From: Candidatus Peribacteraceae bacterium
GTDB lineage: Bacteria; Patescibacteriota; Gracilibacteria; Peribacterales; Peribacteraceae
Reading direction: 5' to 3'
DNA length: 44,724 nucleotides
Assembly (NCBI GenBank): GCA_013140485.1
Contig: JABFSS010000068.1
Location: 1 to 44,724, forward strand
In this document: positions 9,363 to 18,117 of the stretch, piece by piece
Numbering within the stretch: position 1 is the stretch's first letter
How the letters are laid out: each line of letters begins with the position of its first letter
Translations under genes and position numbers: made by a program
The notes under the pieces: generated by a model
What the model saw: only the letters and a program-made list of their open reading frames with translations
Databases searched by the model: none
Told to the model about the DNA's origin: nothing

Positions 9363-9926
9363 TTAGAGGGAATCCAAATCGTCGGTAATCAGCTTATCAA
9401 TACTCTTCGTCACCTCCTCTCCACTCATCTTCTCCACGGCCTTCGGTTCGGCCTTCTTCTCCGTCGACTTCATCTGCACTTTGCGCCGCGCCTTGGCCGC
9501 AACTTTTTCCTCGAGCGCCGCCTGCTTCTCGCGCGTGCGCTTCTGGTCGACGCTCTCGCGCTCCTTAAGCCACTGCTCGTACGCGTCGGAGTATTTGACG
9601 ACCTGATAGTGCTTCGGCGGCTTCACGAACAGATGCCGCAGAACGCCCTTAGCGATCTTCAAACTCTGGTCGACTTCCTTCAGCTTGAGCGGATCCATCT
9701 CGTAGTAGTAGATCGTGATGTTCGCCTCCTTTATTCCCTTGATCGGATAGGCCAGACCGCGGCGGCCCCATGCATCCTTCGAGACGAGTTTGGCGCCGAC
9801 TTCCTCAAAGTATCCCTCGACCTCCTTCACCAAAGCCGCCTCGTCCTTCTGGGGCAGAGGGTAGGTCGTGAGAATCGCGCATTCGTAGATGCGGGTATCT
9901 TCACCGGTAGCGATGAGTTCTGGCAT
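9363..9926 (-). CDS. rpsF: 30S ribosomal protein bS6 with a long charged C-terminal extension
   Basis: 187 residues, much longer than the usual ~95-135. Residues ~12-105 are the bS6 ferredoxin-like fold (YECAILTTYPLPQKDEAALV, WGRRGLAYPIKGIKEANITI, then KIAKGVLRHLFVK). Residues ~110-187 are a Lys/Glu/Ala-rich helical tail that is probably specific to this lineage. It partners bS18, encoded 4 nt downstream. On the minus strand a TGATATAGG (extended -10 type) lies about 20 nt before the ATG. Confidence 0.93.
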   Translation of the reverse strand: MPELIATGEDTRIYECAILTTYPLPQKDEAALVKEVEGYFEEVGAKLVSKDAWGRRGLAYPIKGIKEANITIYYYEMDPLKLKEVDQSLKIAKGVLRHLFVKPPKHYQVVKYSDAYEQWLKERESVDQKRTREKQAALEEKVAAKARRKVQMKSTEKKAEPKAVEKMSGEEVTKSIDKLITDDLDSL

Positions 9927-10027
9927 GGGACTTGTGGTCAGAGCCCTATATCACAATGGATACAGGGAAATCTAAATAGGCGCCTACCTTAAAGGGCGAC
10001 TGTGTAGTGGGTCAAGTGGTTCCTCGC

Positions 10028-10837
10028 CTAGCTTGGCTGCGGGGCAACCCGCCCTGGAGCCGCCTGAGGCTGTGGTGCAGGCTGAGGCTGTGCTGCAGCC
10101 TGTCCGCTTCCGGCAAACCAATTGATGAGACGGATTGCTCCGCTGAGACCGAAAGAAAAAATGAGTGCGGGAATGGCTGCCGGTGCCAGATACGCGGCGC
10201 CTCCGGCAACAAGTGCATAGAGTGCTGTTTTCACAACGGCTTGAGTTTTCGGACTTTCAATTTTACTCGTCACGGCGTCTATCGCCATCGGCGCAAGCAC
10301 CGCTCCCCCCACCATTCCGCCGAAAACCGCCGCAGTTGTGAGACCTTCACCCGCGCCAACGGCAGTTGCCGCCATAGTGCCGAGAGCGCCTCCTCCGGCC
10401 ATCGGCGCCACCATTGCGCCGACAAGCTTTGCCGATTCGTGAACTGTCCCAAGAACCGGACCGAGATCGTTGTGTTTCTGCTGGGCCAGCGCACCTGTGC
10501 CGGTTCGCAATTCTGCGAGAAGCTTTTTCACGGAAAACGGCGTCTTTTCCGTCATTTCCACCTGCGCTCGTGAGACCGCCTTCTCCACAAGCCACGCGTC
10601 AGTTTCGTTCCACTCTGCGGCCCCCTGCTTGGCTATCTCTATTTCGCGGCCCAGATCTTCGAGTTTATTCCGTGTTTCTAATACGCGCTGTGCCTTCAAT
10701 TCGGGAGGGACGAGGCTCTCGTGCTCACGCAATTGAACCAGGGTCGCTTTCAATTGCTCAAGTCTCGCAATAAATCCGGCGGCGGCTGCACCGGCATTCT
10801 CTGGTCGGCCCATAACATCGATTGGGGAAGCAGACAT
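10028..10837 (-). CDS. Unrecognised 269-residue membrane protein, Gly/Ala-rich core
   Basis: Start chosen at MSASPIDVM (10837) because TTGCTT-17-TAGAAT lies exactly 7 nt upstream; ATGs at 10846 and 11023 are in frame but the first of these falls inside the -10 box. Residues ~20-90 are a charged helical region. Residues ~125-240 contain glycine-zipper-like hydrophobic stretches (AMVAPMAGGGALGTMAATAV, AVFGGMVGGAVLAPMAIDAV, ALYALVAGGAAYLAPAAIPA), probably 3-4 membrane segments. The tail is Ala/Pro/Gln-rich. No family recognised. It shares the zipper style with the protein at 35098-35811. Confidence 0.75.
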   Translation of the reverse strand: MSASPIDVMGRPENAGAAAAGFIARLEQLKATLVQLREHESLVPPELKAQRVLETRNKLEDLGREIEIAKQGAAEWNETDAWLVEKAVSRAQVEMTEKTPFSVKKLLAELRTGTGALAQQKHNDLGPVLGTVHESAKLVGAMVAPMAGGGALGTMAATAVGAGEGLTTAAVFGGMVGGAVLAPMAIDAVTSKIESPKTQAVVKTALYALVAGGAAYLAPAAIPALIFSFGLSGAIRLINWFAGSGQAAAQPQPAPQPQAAPGRVAPQPS

Positions 10838-10844
10838 GAGACCC

Positions 10845-10873
10845 ATTCTACACTTTTCCGCTTCAGGAAGCAA
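10845..10873 (-). promoter_or_regulatory. Leaderless promoter of the 269-residue membrane protein
   Basis: On the minus strand: TTGCTT (10868-10873), 17-nt spacer, TAGAAT (10845-10850), then 7 nt to the ATG at 10837. This decides the start codon. Confidence 0.65.
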
Positions 10874-11286
10874 TTTTAGATCATGGGCAATCGATATCTT
10901 CCTGCAGAAAACAGGGTGGGCGGTGAACACTAAAGATAGCCAAAAACCTTCTTGACCCGTCTTTGAGGAAGAGTAAGATTTCCCGGCTGCCTTCGCCGAA
11001 TACGCGGATGGCACGTACTCCAAGATCCTTTGTAGCCTCGGCTCTCTAGGAAACTTGAGGGCTGTCTATAGACGTGCTTGGTGCTCATTCACCCTTCGAC
11101 TCGGGCCTTCGGCCCTCGCTCAGGGTGAAAGATCGAAGATCTTTCACAGCATCGTGTAGTAGAGAAGCTTGTGATCATCTGAGATCTAATATTTCTCAGC
11201 ATGATTTTTGTCCACAATTCCTTTGGAATTAACGTCGTCGATCGACCGACGCAAACTGTCGATCAATGTATAGAGCATTTCATCTC
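10874..11286. other. Gene-free 5' region of the 16S gene
   Basis: No convincing ORF or tRNA. It holds a dispersed palindromic repeat (11088-11129), a hairpin ATCAT/TGAGA with TCTCA/ATGAT followed by five Ts (11174-11209), the 6-3-6 inverted repeat AATTCC/GGAATT (11216-11230), and a GC-rich near-palindrome around TCGATCGA (11233-11251). The last ones could be the pre-16S leader or RNase III processing region. I cannot point to a good 16S promoter; TTGTCC-16-TAACGT at 11208-11235 is weak. Confidence 0.5.
11088..11129. repeat. Dispersed palindromic repeat, 'ACCCTTCG...CAGGGTGA' type
   Basis: Outer arms TTCACCCT (11088-11095) and AGGGTGAA (11122-11129) enclose an inner hairpin GGGCC-ttc-GGCCC. 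The same CCCTTCG...CTCAGGG outline appears in frame inside the GT2 gene at 33661-33690. Similar elements are dispersed in many bacterial genomes. A second small hairpin (GAAAGAT-cga-ATCTTTC) follows at once. Confidence 0.7.
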
Positions 11287-12755
<1,469 letters not shown>

Positions 12756-12991
12756 CCAGGGAGTTAGCAATAGATGCACCCTTCGGGGTGTACTCAACGG
12801 CTTTACCTGCATGCTCTGGCCCGTAGTCACCGGCCAACATGTCTTTGCATTGATCAGGGACTACCTCCAATCCCCTGCCCCTCGCGTAGCGAGAGGACCA
12901 GAGGGTTGGAGCCTGAAATACAAGTTTTCTCTACTACACAATGCTGTGAACCAAGTACCGCGTACCTCAATTGAGGTGTTTTTGGGAAACA
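12756..12991 (+). other. 16S 3' spacer with hairpins, no gene
   Basis: Contains a short stem with a C(UUCG)G tetraloop (12776-12791: GCACCC/GGGTGT) and a long imperfect hairpin at 12866-12910 (TCCAA/TTGGA outside, CCTCGC/GCGAG inside). These probably belong to the 16S precursor. I see no tRNA cloverleaf. Frames crossing it are not supported. Confidence 0.55.
12964..12982 (+). terminator. Possible terminator of the 16S transcript
   Basis: ACCTC-AATT-GAGGT stem followed by GTTTTT. The stem is only 5 bp, so this is a weak call, but its place ~210 nt after the 16S end and before the next gene fits. Confidence 0.45.
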
Positions 12992-13036
12992 GCGCAAAAT
13001 GCCTATTCTTGCGCAGTGCTATACACTATTGCGCAA
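12992..13036 (+). promoter_or_regulatory. Cluster of TTGCGC(AA) half-sites with an extended -10 box
   Basis: GCGCAA at 12992, TTGCGC at 13009 and TTGCGCAA at 13029 make overlapping inverted repeats. Between them lies TGCTATACA, an extended -10 (TGn + TATACA, 13017-13025). Transcription from it would start ~4 nt before the ATG at 13036. The sites are placed to act as an operator; the regulator is unknown. Confidence 0.45.
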
Positions 13037-13581
13037 TGTTACATTCCGCCCCTCACGTTCTTCGATCTGAGTTGCCCGCAGTGCGTAATGAATTCGGCTG
13101 TTGCTACGAAGGTTCGTCGGGAGAAACGATTGTCGGTTCTATTCTCCGTGCGGACAAAACGATTCTGACAATGCATCATCCCGAGTGGATACCGTTGGAA
13201 CGGGGAGCTCCAAAAGACATGACCGTCATGACGCAGTACTGGCGTCCGGAAACATGGTACGAAGCACTGCTCCATGGGCCTGGAGCACTGCAACGCTTTG
13301 CTCGTTTTCTGATGCAAAAAATTATCTCCGACACGGAACGACGAAAGCTCTCGGCCCACTGCACACATGCGCGTATTCCCACTCCTCCCGGATTGGCGGA
13401 GCAGGGCACCATTGTTCTTGGCAACGACGCGCGGGTGAAAACGATCATCGATGCAGCCTGGAAAGAAGACGACATGGTTCTTCCGCTGACGGAGTATGCG
13501 CGGCTGGTGATTAAGCGACTGATGGAAAGAAATCCCGGTCTCCCCTTTATAAACGAGAAAAAGGTGACGGTCGCCGTTTAG
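13036..13581 (+). CDS. Unrecognised 181-residue protein
   Basis: Start chosen at MLHSAPHVLRSELP because it sits just behind the extended -10; a longer frame from 12811 runs through the 16S spacer and its hairpins. The protein is soluble-looking and has a C-terminal helical part (WKEDDMVLPLTEYARLVIKR). No family recognised. Its stop overlaps the convergent sufD stop by 3 nt (13579-13580 shared). The operator-like repeats upstream suggest it is specifically regulated. Confidence 0.7.
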   Translation: MLHSAPHVLRSELPAVRNEFGCCYEGSSGETIVGSILRADKTILTMHHPEWIPLERGAPKDMTVMTQYWRPETWYEALLHGPGALQRFARFLMQKIISDTERRKLSAHCTHARIPTPPGLAEQGTIVLGNDARVKTIIDAAWKEDDMVLPLTEYARLVIKRLMERNPGLPFINEKKVTVAV

Positions 13582-14372
13582 GAATACTTCGTTTCGACCG
13601 CCGCGAGCACATCCTGCCGGACCGCCTCATCTCCGATCTTCGTCACCATCTCCCCCAAAAACCCCTCCACAAACATTCTCCTCGCTTCTCGTTCCGCGAT
13701 CCCTCTCGCGGCGAAGTAAAACAGATCTTCGTCCGTGACTCTGCTGACGGTCGCGGAATGACTGGCGCGCACGTCGTTGGTTTTGATCTCGAGTCCCGGG
13801 ATCGCGTCGACTTTGGACGTTTTATCGAGCATGAGGACGTCCTGCGTCAGGTACGTATCGGTGCCGGCTCCGCCTTTGCCGATCTCGATCATGCCGTCGC
13901 ATTTCACATGTCCTCTCTGCTCCGCGACGCCCTTCATCGTCATCTCCCCTCCCCCGCGCTTCCCCAGAAACACGTTGCGCGCGGTGAGATGATATTTTTC
14001 GTCGTGCTTCGCATAGAACATCCAATCGACTTCGCTGACGGCATCGTCTCCCGTGAGTTCTGAGCGTAGATTGTGCTCGACCGTTCCCGCCCCGAGCGTC
14101 ACGTTCCTCCAGCGGATCGTTGCATTGTCTCCCACAGAAGCGCGCTGTGTGATCGTGAGATGCCCGGCCGGATCAGATGTCTGCTCCGAGATGAATTCCA
14201 CGTCCGCTCCCGAGTGCACGACCACCTCCGTGGAACAGTCAGCCGTCACGTGCTGAACAATGCAGACGCGTGCGTTCTTCCCCACGATGATTTTTACGGG
14301 ACCGCATCCCTGCACGGAAAACGCATCGTGATCTTTCGTCCCGTCCGGGATGACGAATTCCACATCTGCCAT
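13578..14372 (-). CDS. sufD: SufD-like Fe-S cluster assembly scaffold subunit
   Basis: 264 residues from MADVEFVIPDGTKDHD; an in-frame extension to 14750 runs through unrelated small genes on the other strand and is rejected. It is shorter than E. coli SufD (~420) and keeps mainly the beta-helix core and the C-terminal SufBD signature: CDGMIEIGKGGAGTDTYLTQ, IPGLEIKTNDVRASHSATVS, RVTDEDLFYFAARGIAEREA. The His in ASHSATV matches the position important in SufBD proteins. SufD pairs with SufB (16039-17442) and SufC (23318-24088) to build Fe-S clusters. Unlike the usual sufBCD operon, the genes are kilobases apart. It could also be described simply as a short SufB/SufD-family paralogue. Confidence 0.85.
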   Translation of the reverse strand: MADVEFVIPDGTKDHDAFSVQGCGPVKIIVGKNARVCIVQHVTADCSTEVVVHSGADVEFISEQTSDPAGHLTITQRASVGDNATIRWRNVTLGAGTVEHNLRSELTGDDAVSEVDWMFYAKHDEKYHLTARNVFLGKRGGGEMTMKGVAEQRGHVKCDGMIEIGKGGAGTDTYLTQDVLMLDKTSKVDAIPGLEIKTNDVRASHSATVSRVTDEDLFYFAARGIAEREARRMFVEGFLGEMVTKIGDEAVRQDVLAAVETKYS

Positions 14373-14495
14373 ACCGAAATCGTAGCAGGTATAAGCCAAG
14401 AAAACCGCCATTAAGGGTATTATTGACGTTTTCCTTGCATCCGGTGCAATGACAAGTACACTGAACGTGGTTTTATTTCTCTTCTCAAATATTTT

Positions 14496-14648
14496 ATGGC
14501 TTTTGGCACCCCTGGTCAGTCTCCGGACATGAAACTCAACATTCCTGCCAATACGAATCTTGATGGCGGGGCAGATATGATTGATCCTGCGATGGTCGAT
14601 GATGAGATGAAGAAGGTGACCCAGAAACTTGATCAGATCAAGATCTGA
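14496..14648 (+). CDS. Small 50-residue protein, unrecognised
   Basis: ATG at 14496 (MAFGTPGQSPDMKL) to TGA at 14648, ending KKVTQKLDQIKI. It is followed 21 nt later by a strong intrinsic terminator, which supports a real transcript. A possible promoter is TTGCAT-16-TACACT ending about 30 nt before the start. Met- and Asp-rich, soluble, no family recognised. Confidence 0.6.
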   Translation: MAFGTPGQSPDMKLNIPANTNLDGGADMIDPAMVDDEMKKVTQKLDQIKI

Positions 14649-14669
14649 AGTACATTGCTCCAAGAAATT

Positions 14670-14693
14670 AAAAGCCCTCTCCGGAGGGCTTTT
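14670..14693 (+). terminator. Strong intrinsic terminator
   Basis: AAAAGCCCTC-TCCG-GAGGGCTTTT, a perfect 10-bp stem with a terminal T-run. The A-run on the other side would let it act in both directions. Confidence 0.85.
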
Positions 14694-14702
14694 GTGTAGT
14701 AT

Positions 14703-14731
14703 TTGCATAAATTGATTAAATTTGGTATAAT
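14703..14731 (+). promoter_or_regulatory. Near-consensus promoter
   Basis: TTGCAT (14703-14708), 17-nt spacer, TATAAT (14726-14731). Start expected near 14738, leaving a ~19-nt leader before the ATG at 14757. Confidence 0.75.
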
Positions 14732-14756
14732 AGTAACAACATTCACACACACTCCT

Positions 14757-14924
14757 ATGGACCGTATCAGAAAAGATGAATTCCCCCGACAGTTGAATGG
14801 GGAAAAAGTTTCATCGGGCATGGAAGCCATTCTTCGTCAGGAAGAGGATGAAATAAAAAATAGAGTTCGTGGAAAAGTCGGCGATTGCATGGGCGCACAG
14901 ATGCCAGGGGGTCAGATGTACTAA
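14757..14924 (+). CDS. Small 55-residue protein, unrecognised
   Basis: Start at MDRIRKDEFPRQLNG, directly downstream of a near-consensus promoter; the longer frame from 14703 would start inside that promoter. Charged helix in the middle (MEAILRQEEDEIKNRVRGKV) and a Met/Gly/Gln-rich end with one Cys. No family recognised. The next gene starts 12 nt later, so the two are probably co-transcribed. Confidence 0.65.
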   Translation: MDRIRKDEFPRQLNGEKVSSGMEAILRQEEDEIKNRVRGKVGDCMGAQMPGGQMY

Positions 14925-14935
14925 AGTCACTCCAT

Positions 14936-15289
14936 ATGAACACAATCGGAGGACCGCTGCCGCCGGGTGATTATCGCAAGGTGGAAAAGATTTTGCCGAC
15001 GCAACAACCGAACACGGATGCGCCACCGAAAGAACCGGATACTTCTGCAAAGGAAAATATGGAAGAGAAGCCGGGTTTTGCGAGAGTGATTTCCAGCGTC
15101 GTGGAAGTATTAAGCAGCGAAGAGACTATTCGAAAAAAGGTGGATCACACCATCAAAGCCGTCGCCTATCTCCTGGGTGCATCGACGGACTCCGATCGAT
15201 TCTTAGCGGCGCAGAAAATTCGAGAGGACTTGGCAACGGAAACAGCTTCGACTGATGCCGCAAAGGCGTACGGCAAGAAGGACAAATAG
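14936..15289 (+). CDS. Unrecognised 117-residue protein
   Basis: Start at MNTIGGPLPPGDYRKVEKIL. Residues ~1-45 are Pro-rich and probably unstructured; residues 45-115 are helical (RVISSVVEVLSSEETIRKKV, FLAAQKIREDLATE). No signal peptide or membrane segment. Follows the 55-residue gene by 12 nt and likely shares its promoter. Confidence 0.65.
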   Translation: MNTIGGPLPPGDYRKVEKILPTQQPNTDAPPKEPDTSAKENMEEKPGFARVISSVVEVLSSEETIRKKVDHTIKAVAYLLGASTDSDRFLAAQKIREDLATETASTDAAKAYGKKDK

Positions 15290-15305
15290 GGCTTGAGAAG
15301 AGGTT

Positions 15306-15335
15306 TTGGACAAAAGTCATAAGACAATGTACAGT
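15306..15335 (+). promoter_or_regulatory. Putative promoter, near-leaderless
   Basis: TTGGAC (15306-15311), 18-nt spacer, TACAGT (15330-15335). Start expected near 15342, about 4 nt before the ATG at 15346. Confidence 0.45.
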
Positions 15336-15345
15336 TTATTTGTCT

Positions 15346-15762
15346 ATGGTCGAACAATTTCATCCGTTGGTAGTTTTCGCCGACGCGGAATATCCGTTCA
15401 CGGAGCGTGGTCCGGATCCCGATGCTCCTGAAAGCATCCCCGGCGGGCGGGCGAACGCATCGCCTCCAAAAATTGAGACGAGAGAGAAACCACGGACGCC
15501 ATCCAATTGGTACTTTGAGGTGCTCGAAGAATTGGAAGGTCCGGATTTGGACATGTTCGAACAATTTCAGGATAAGGGATACGACCTGATCGACGAGGCG
15601 TACGCAGATCTTCAGCGCCATAAACAATACAAATGTACGGTCGGCAATCTTGCACGATTTACTGCAACGTTCATTAAGACATTGATTGAGTCGCAAACAC
15701 CGCAACGACCTCGATTCCGAAGGCAGCCAAACGGATCGGCAAGTGTCGCTTCTGCGGGATGA
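15346..15762 (+). CDS. Unrecognised 138-residue protein
   Basis: Start at MVEQFHPLVVFADAEY; a TTG two codons earlier is the alternative. The N-terminal ~55 residues are Pro/Glu-rich; residues ~55-120 look helical (VLEELEGPDLDMFEQFQDKG, ARFTATFIKTLIESQ); the tail is basic then Ser/Ala-rich. No family recognised. The next gene converges from the other strand. Confidence 0.6.
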   Translation: MVEQFHPLVVFADAEYPFTERGPDPDAPESIPGGRANASPPKIETREKPRTPSNWYFEVLEELEGPDLDMFEQFQDKGYDLIDEAYADLQRHKQYKCTVGNLARFTATFIKTLIESQTPQRPRFRRQPNGSASVASAG

Positions 15763-15771
15763 GTGGATCAC

Positions 15772-16026
15772 TTAGCCGATTGCCGTATCACCCGTGTCGA
15801 AGTTCTTTTTTGTATTCGTGCTTATGATCTTGAGCTTCTGAATCATTGTGGAGGCAAGACGTCCCCGGTAAATTTTCAGCATGCCTTGGAGAAGGGCCCG
15901 ATACACTTCGGGTAGATGCGGCCGTGCTTCCATCTCAAATTCCTCCGCCGTCAGATTGATTTTTCCGGATAGCTTCAGCTGCTGATGCAGCACTTCCAGC
16001 TGGCCGACGAGGATATGTAACGACAT
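15772..16026 (-). CDS. Small 84-residue helical protein after sufB
   Basis: MSLHILVGQLEVLHQQLKLS to a Thr/Asp-rich end. Begins 12 nt after the sufB stop on the same strand, so it is the second gene of that operon. Helical, with alternating Leu and charged residues; no family recognised. An Fe-S-related job is only a guess from position. Confidence 0.6.
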   Translation of the reverse strand: MSLHILVGQLEVLHQQLKLSGKINLTAEEFEMEARPHLPEVYRALLQGMLKIYRGRLASTMIQKLKIISTNTKKNFDTGDTAIG

Positions 16027-16038
16027 GGGGCGGGCACT

Positions 16039-17442
16039 TTAGCCGACACTGCCCTCCATCTCCAATTCAATCAGCCTATTCATCTCCACCGCATATTCAA
16101 GCGGTAACAACCTCACAATCGGCTCGATAAAGCCGTTCACGATCATCGCGCGGGCTTCGTCTTTTTTGATGCCGCGGGACATCAGGTAGAAGAGATCTTC
16201 TTCGCTGAGCTTCCCCACCGTCGCTTCGTGCGCGATGGTGACGTCGTTGTTGCGGATTTGGATGTCGGGAATCGTATCGGTGCGGCTTTGTTCGTCGAGG
16301 AGGAGGGCATCGCACTCGACGCTGGCCGTGCAGTCGTGGGCATGCGGCGCGATTTTGAGCTGGCCGCGGTAGATGGCGGTACCTCCGCCTTTGCTCACTG
16401 ATTTGCTGATGACCTTGGAACTGGTGTGCGGCGCCAAGTGAAAAACCTTCGCGCCCGTGTCCTGCCACTGTCCGGCGTTCGCGAATGCAATGGCCATGTG
16501 GTCGCATCGGGCTCCTTCCCCTACAAGGACTGAACAGGGGTAGAGCATCGTGACGCCGCTGCCCATGTTCCCCCCGATCCATTCCATCGTCCCGTCACGC
16601 TCCACGATCGCGCGTTTGGTATTGAGGTTGTACGTATCGCGGCTCCAGTTCTCGACGGAGGAGTAGCGCGCCTTCGCCCCCGGTTTGACGAAGATCTCGA
16701 CGCATCCTGCATGGAGCGCGTGCGATCCATACTTCGGTGCGCTGCAGCCTTCGATGTAGTGAACATCAGCATTGTCTTCGACGATGATCAGCGTGTGCTC
16801 AAACTGGCCCATATTGCGGGCATTCATGCGGAAGTAGGCCTGCAGCGGATCGCGGACCTTCACGCCCTTGGGGATGTAGAGGAAGGTTCCGCCGGACCAC
16901 ACTGCGCCATGGAGAGCGGCAAACTTGTGATCGGTATTCGGCACGCACTTCATGAAGTACTTTTTTACTAAATCTGGATGCTGGTGCACGGCATCATCCA
17001 TATCGAGGAACACCACGCCCAGGTCCTCCCATTCTTTTTTCAGATTGTGATAGATCATGTCGCTTTCATACTGCGCGCCGACTCCCGCGAGGACTTTCCT
17101 CTCTGCATCGGGAATCCCGAGCCGGTCGTACACTTTGCGAATCTCCTCCGGAACCTCGCCCCAGTCGCTCACGTTCTCTGCGCCGGATTGTGCGTAGTAG
17201 ATGATGTCATCCAGATCGAGTTTGCTGAGGTCTGCACCCCACGTGGGCAGCGGCTTCTCGTGGAAGATTTTGAGTGACTGTAGACGATGCTCGAGCATCC
17301 ACTCGGGCTCTTTCTTATCGGCGCTGATCTGCCGGACGAGTACTTCGCTCACGCCTTTCTTTACACCGTCCGTGTAGGGGGAGGGGTTGGCTTCGTCGAA
17401 GGTTGAGCGGGAGAGGCCGGAGAAGATGGGGGTGGAGGGCAT
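16039..17442 (-). CDS. sufB: SufB, Fe-S cluster assembly scaffold
   Basis: 467 residues from MPSTPIFSGLSRSTFDEANP, the usual SufB length; the in-frame extension to 17517 has no support. Family blocks in order: DLDDIIYYAQSG, KVLAGVGAQYESDMIYHNLK, VWSGGTFLYIPKGVKV, ENWSRDTYNLNTKRAIVERD, ECDALLLDEQSRTDTIPDIQ, HEATVGKLSEEDLFYLMSRG. The Cys in VECDALLL and the Glu in HEATV match the residues implicated in cluster assembly and sulfur transfer in E. coli SufB. Works as the SufBC2D complex. Transcribed from a palindromic -10 shared with the divergent gene at 17473; expected leader ~6 nt. Confidence 0.97.
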   Translation of the reverse strand: MPSTPIFSGLSRSTFDEANPSPYTDGVKKGVSEVLVRQISADKKEPEWMLEHRLQSLKIFHEKPLPTWGADLSKLDLDDIIYYAQSGAENVSDWGEVPEEIRKVYDRLGIPDAERKVLAGVGAQYESDMIYHNLKKEWEDLGVVFLDMDDAVHQHPDLVKKYFMKCVPNTDHKFAALHGAVWSGGTFLYIPKGVKVRDPLQAYFRMNARNMGQFEHTLIIVEDNADVHYIEGCSAPKYGSHALHAGCVEIFVKPGAKARYSSVENWSRDTYNLNTKRAIVERDGTMEWIGGNMGSGVTMLYPCSVLVGEGARCDHMAIAFANAGQWQDTGAKVFHLAPHTSSKVISKSVSKGGGTAIYRGQLKIAPHAHDCTASVECDALLLDEQSRTDTIPDIQIRNNDVTIAHEATVGKLSEEDLFYLMSRGIKKDEARAMIVNGFIEPIVRLLPLEYAVEMNRLIELEMEGSVG

Positions 17443-17453
17443 TGAGAGACAGA

Positions 17454-17463
17454 GAGTATACTC
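17454..17463. promoter_or_regulatory. Palindromic shared -10 for divergent transcription
   Basis: GAGTATACTC reads TATACT on both strands (17457-17462 plus, 17455-17460 minus). Expected starts lie ~4 nt before the ATG at 17473 and ~6 nt before the sufB ATG at 17442. Neither side has a clear -35. Confidence 0.55.
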
Positions 17464-17472
17464 GAGTTCACT

Positions 17473-18117
17473 ATGCATTGGACAGAAAGAGTGATGGTTC
17501 TTGCTCCGGCAGATCAAAATGCGATCCTTCCGACAATAATAAATTCGGAAGGATTTTGGGCAGCTATTGGTGTGATTTTAGGATTCGGATTATCAGAAGG
17601 GAGCCGATATATCAGATCAAAATTAAGAATAAGAAATCTCAAGAGGGCAATGGTAGAAGAGCTAAAATCTATTAAATATCAAATTCTTCAGAAGAAAGAA
17701 ACTGTCCGCCAAATAATATCTGCTTTGCAACAGAGTAAAATCCAATCAGGAATAACTATTCGAACTTTCGATCTCGCTTACAAAAAATATTTGCCTGAAT
17801 TGTATGAACACCTTTCTCTTAAGGAACGGAATTGTATCCATACTATTTATGAACATTTGCTTTTGAATGATGAATTATTAGCAAATTATGAAAAAGAACT
17901 AGGAGACGATTTGCTGCGAAAGGTGACAAAGGACCCAATGGGAAAGCACCTATCTCACCTAAAAGACATGCTGATATCCTACGAACAAGTGGAAAAATGG
18001 ATTGAATCATATATTAAAGGTGATCCTGCAGACGTTTTGCACGTTGAAGTTTTATCTAAGAACCCTCAGGCAAAGGGTAAGCGTTGGGTAAGCATGAAAA
18101 GTCCCAATGAAGAGTGA
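17473..18117 (+). CDS. AT-rich single-pass membrane protein, unrecognised
   Basis: 214 residues. A hydrophobic segment (EGFWAAIGVILGFGLSEGSR, residues ~26-45) is followed by a basic stretch (RSKLRIRNLKR) and a long charged helical cytoplasmic domain. MVLAPADQ, 7 residues in, is an alternative start. Base composition is clearly more AT-rich than its neighbours, with many AAA, ATT and TTA codons, which suggests recent transfer. Similar 'one TM plus SEGSR' proteins of unknown role occur widely in bacteria and defence-type accessory regions; the link is loose. It shares a symmetrical -10 with sufB. Confidence 0.7.
   Translation: MHWTERVMVLAPADQNAILPTIINSEGFWAAIGVILGFGLSEGSRYIRSKLRIRNLKRAMVEELKSIKYQILQKKETVRQIISALQQSKIQSGITIRTFDLAYKKYLPELYEHLSLKERNCIHTIYEHLLLNDELLANYEKELGDDLLRKVTKDPMGKHLSHLKDMLISYEQVEKWIESYIKGDPADVLHVEVLSKNPQAKGKRWVSMKSPNEE

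Noticed and set aside
12756..13035. tRNA gene in the spacer after 16S
   Set aside because: Hairpins are present but no acceptor, anticodon and T-arm set with the TTC-A-T loop could be assembled.
13578..14750. 390-codon version of sufD
   Set aside because: The added N-terminus runs antisense through the 50-residue gene and its terminator; homology starts at MADVEFVIPD.
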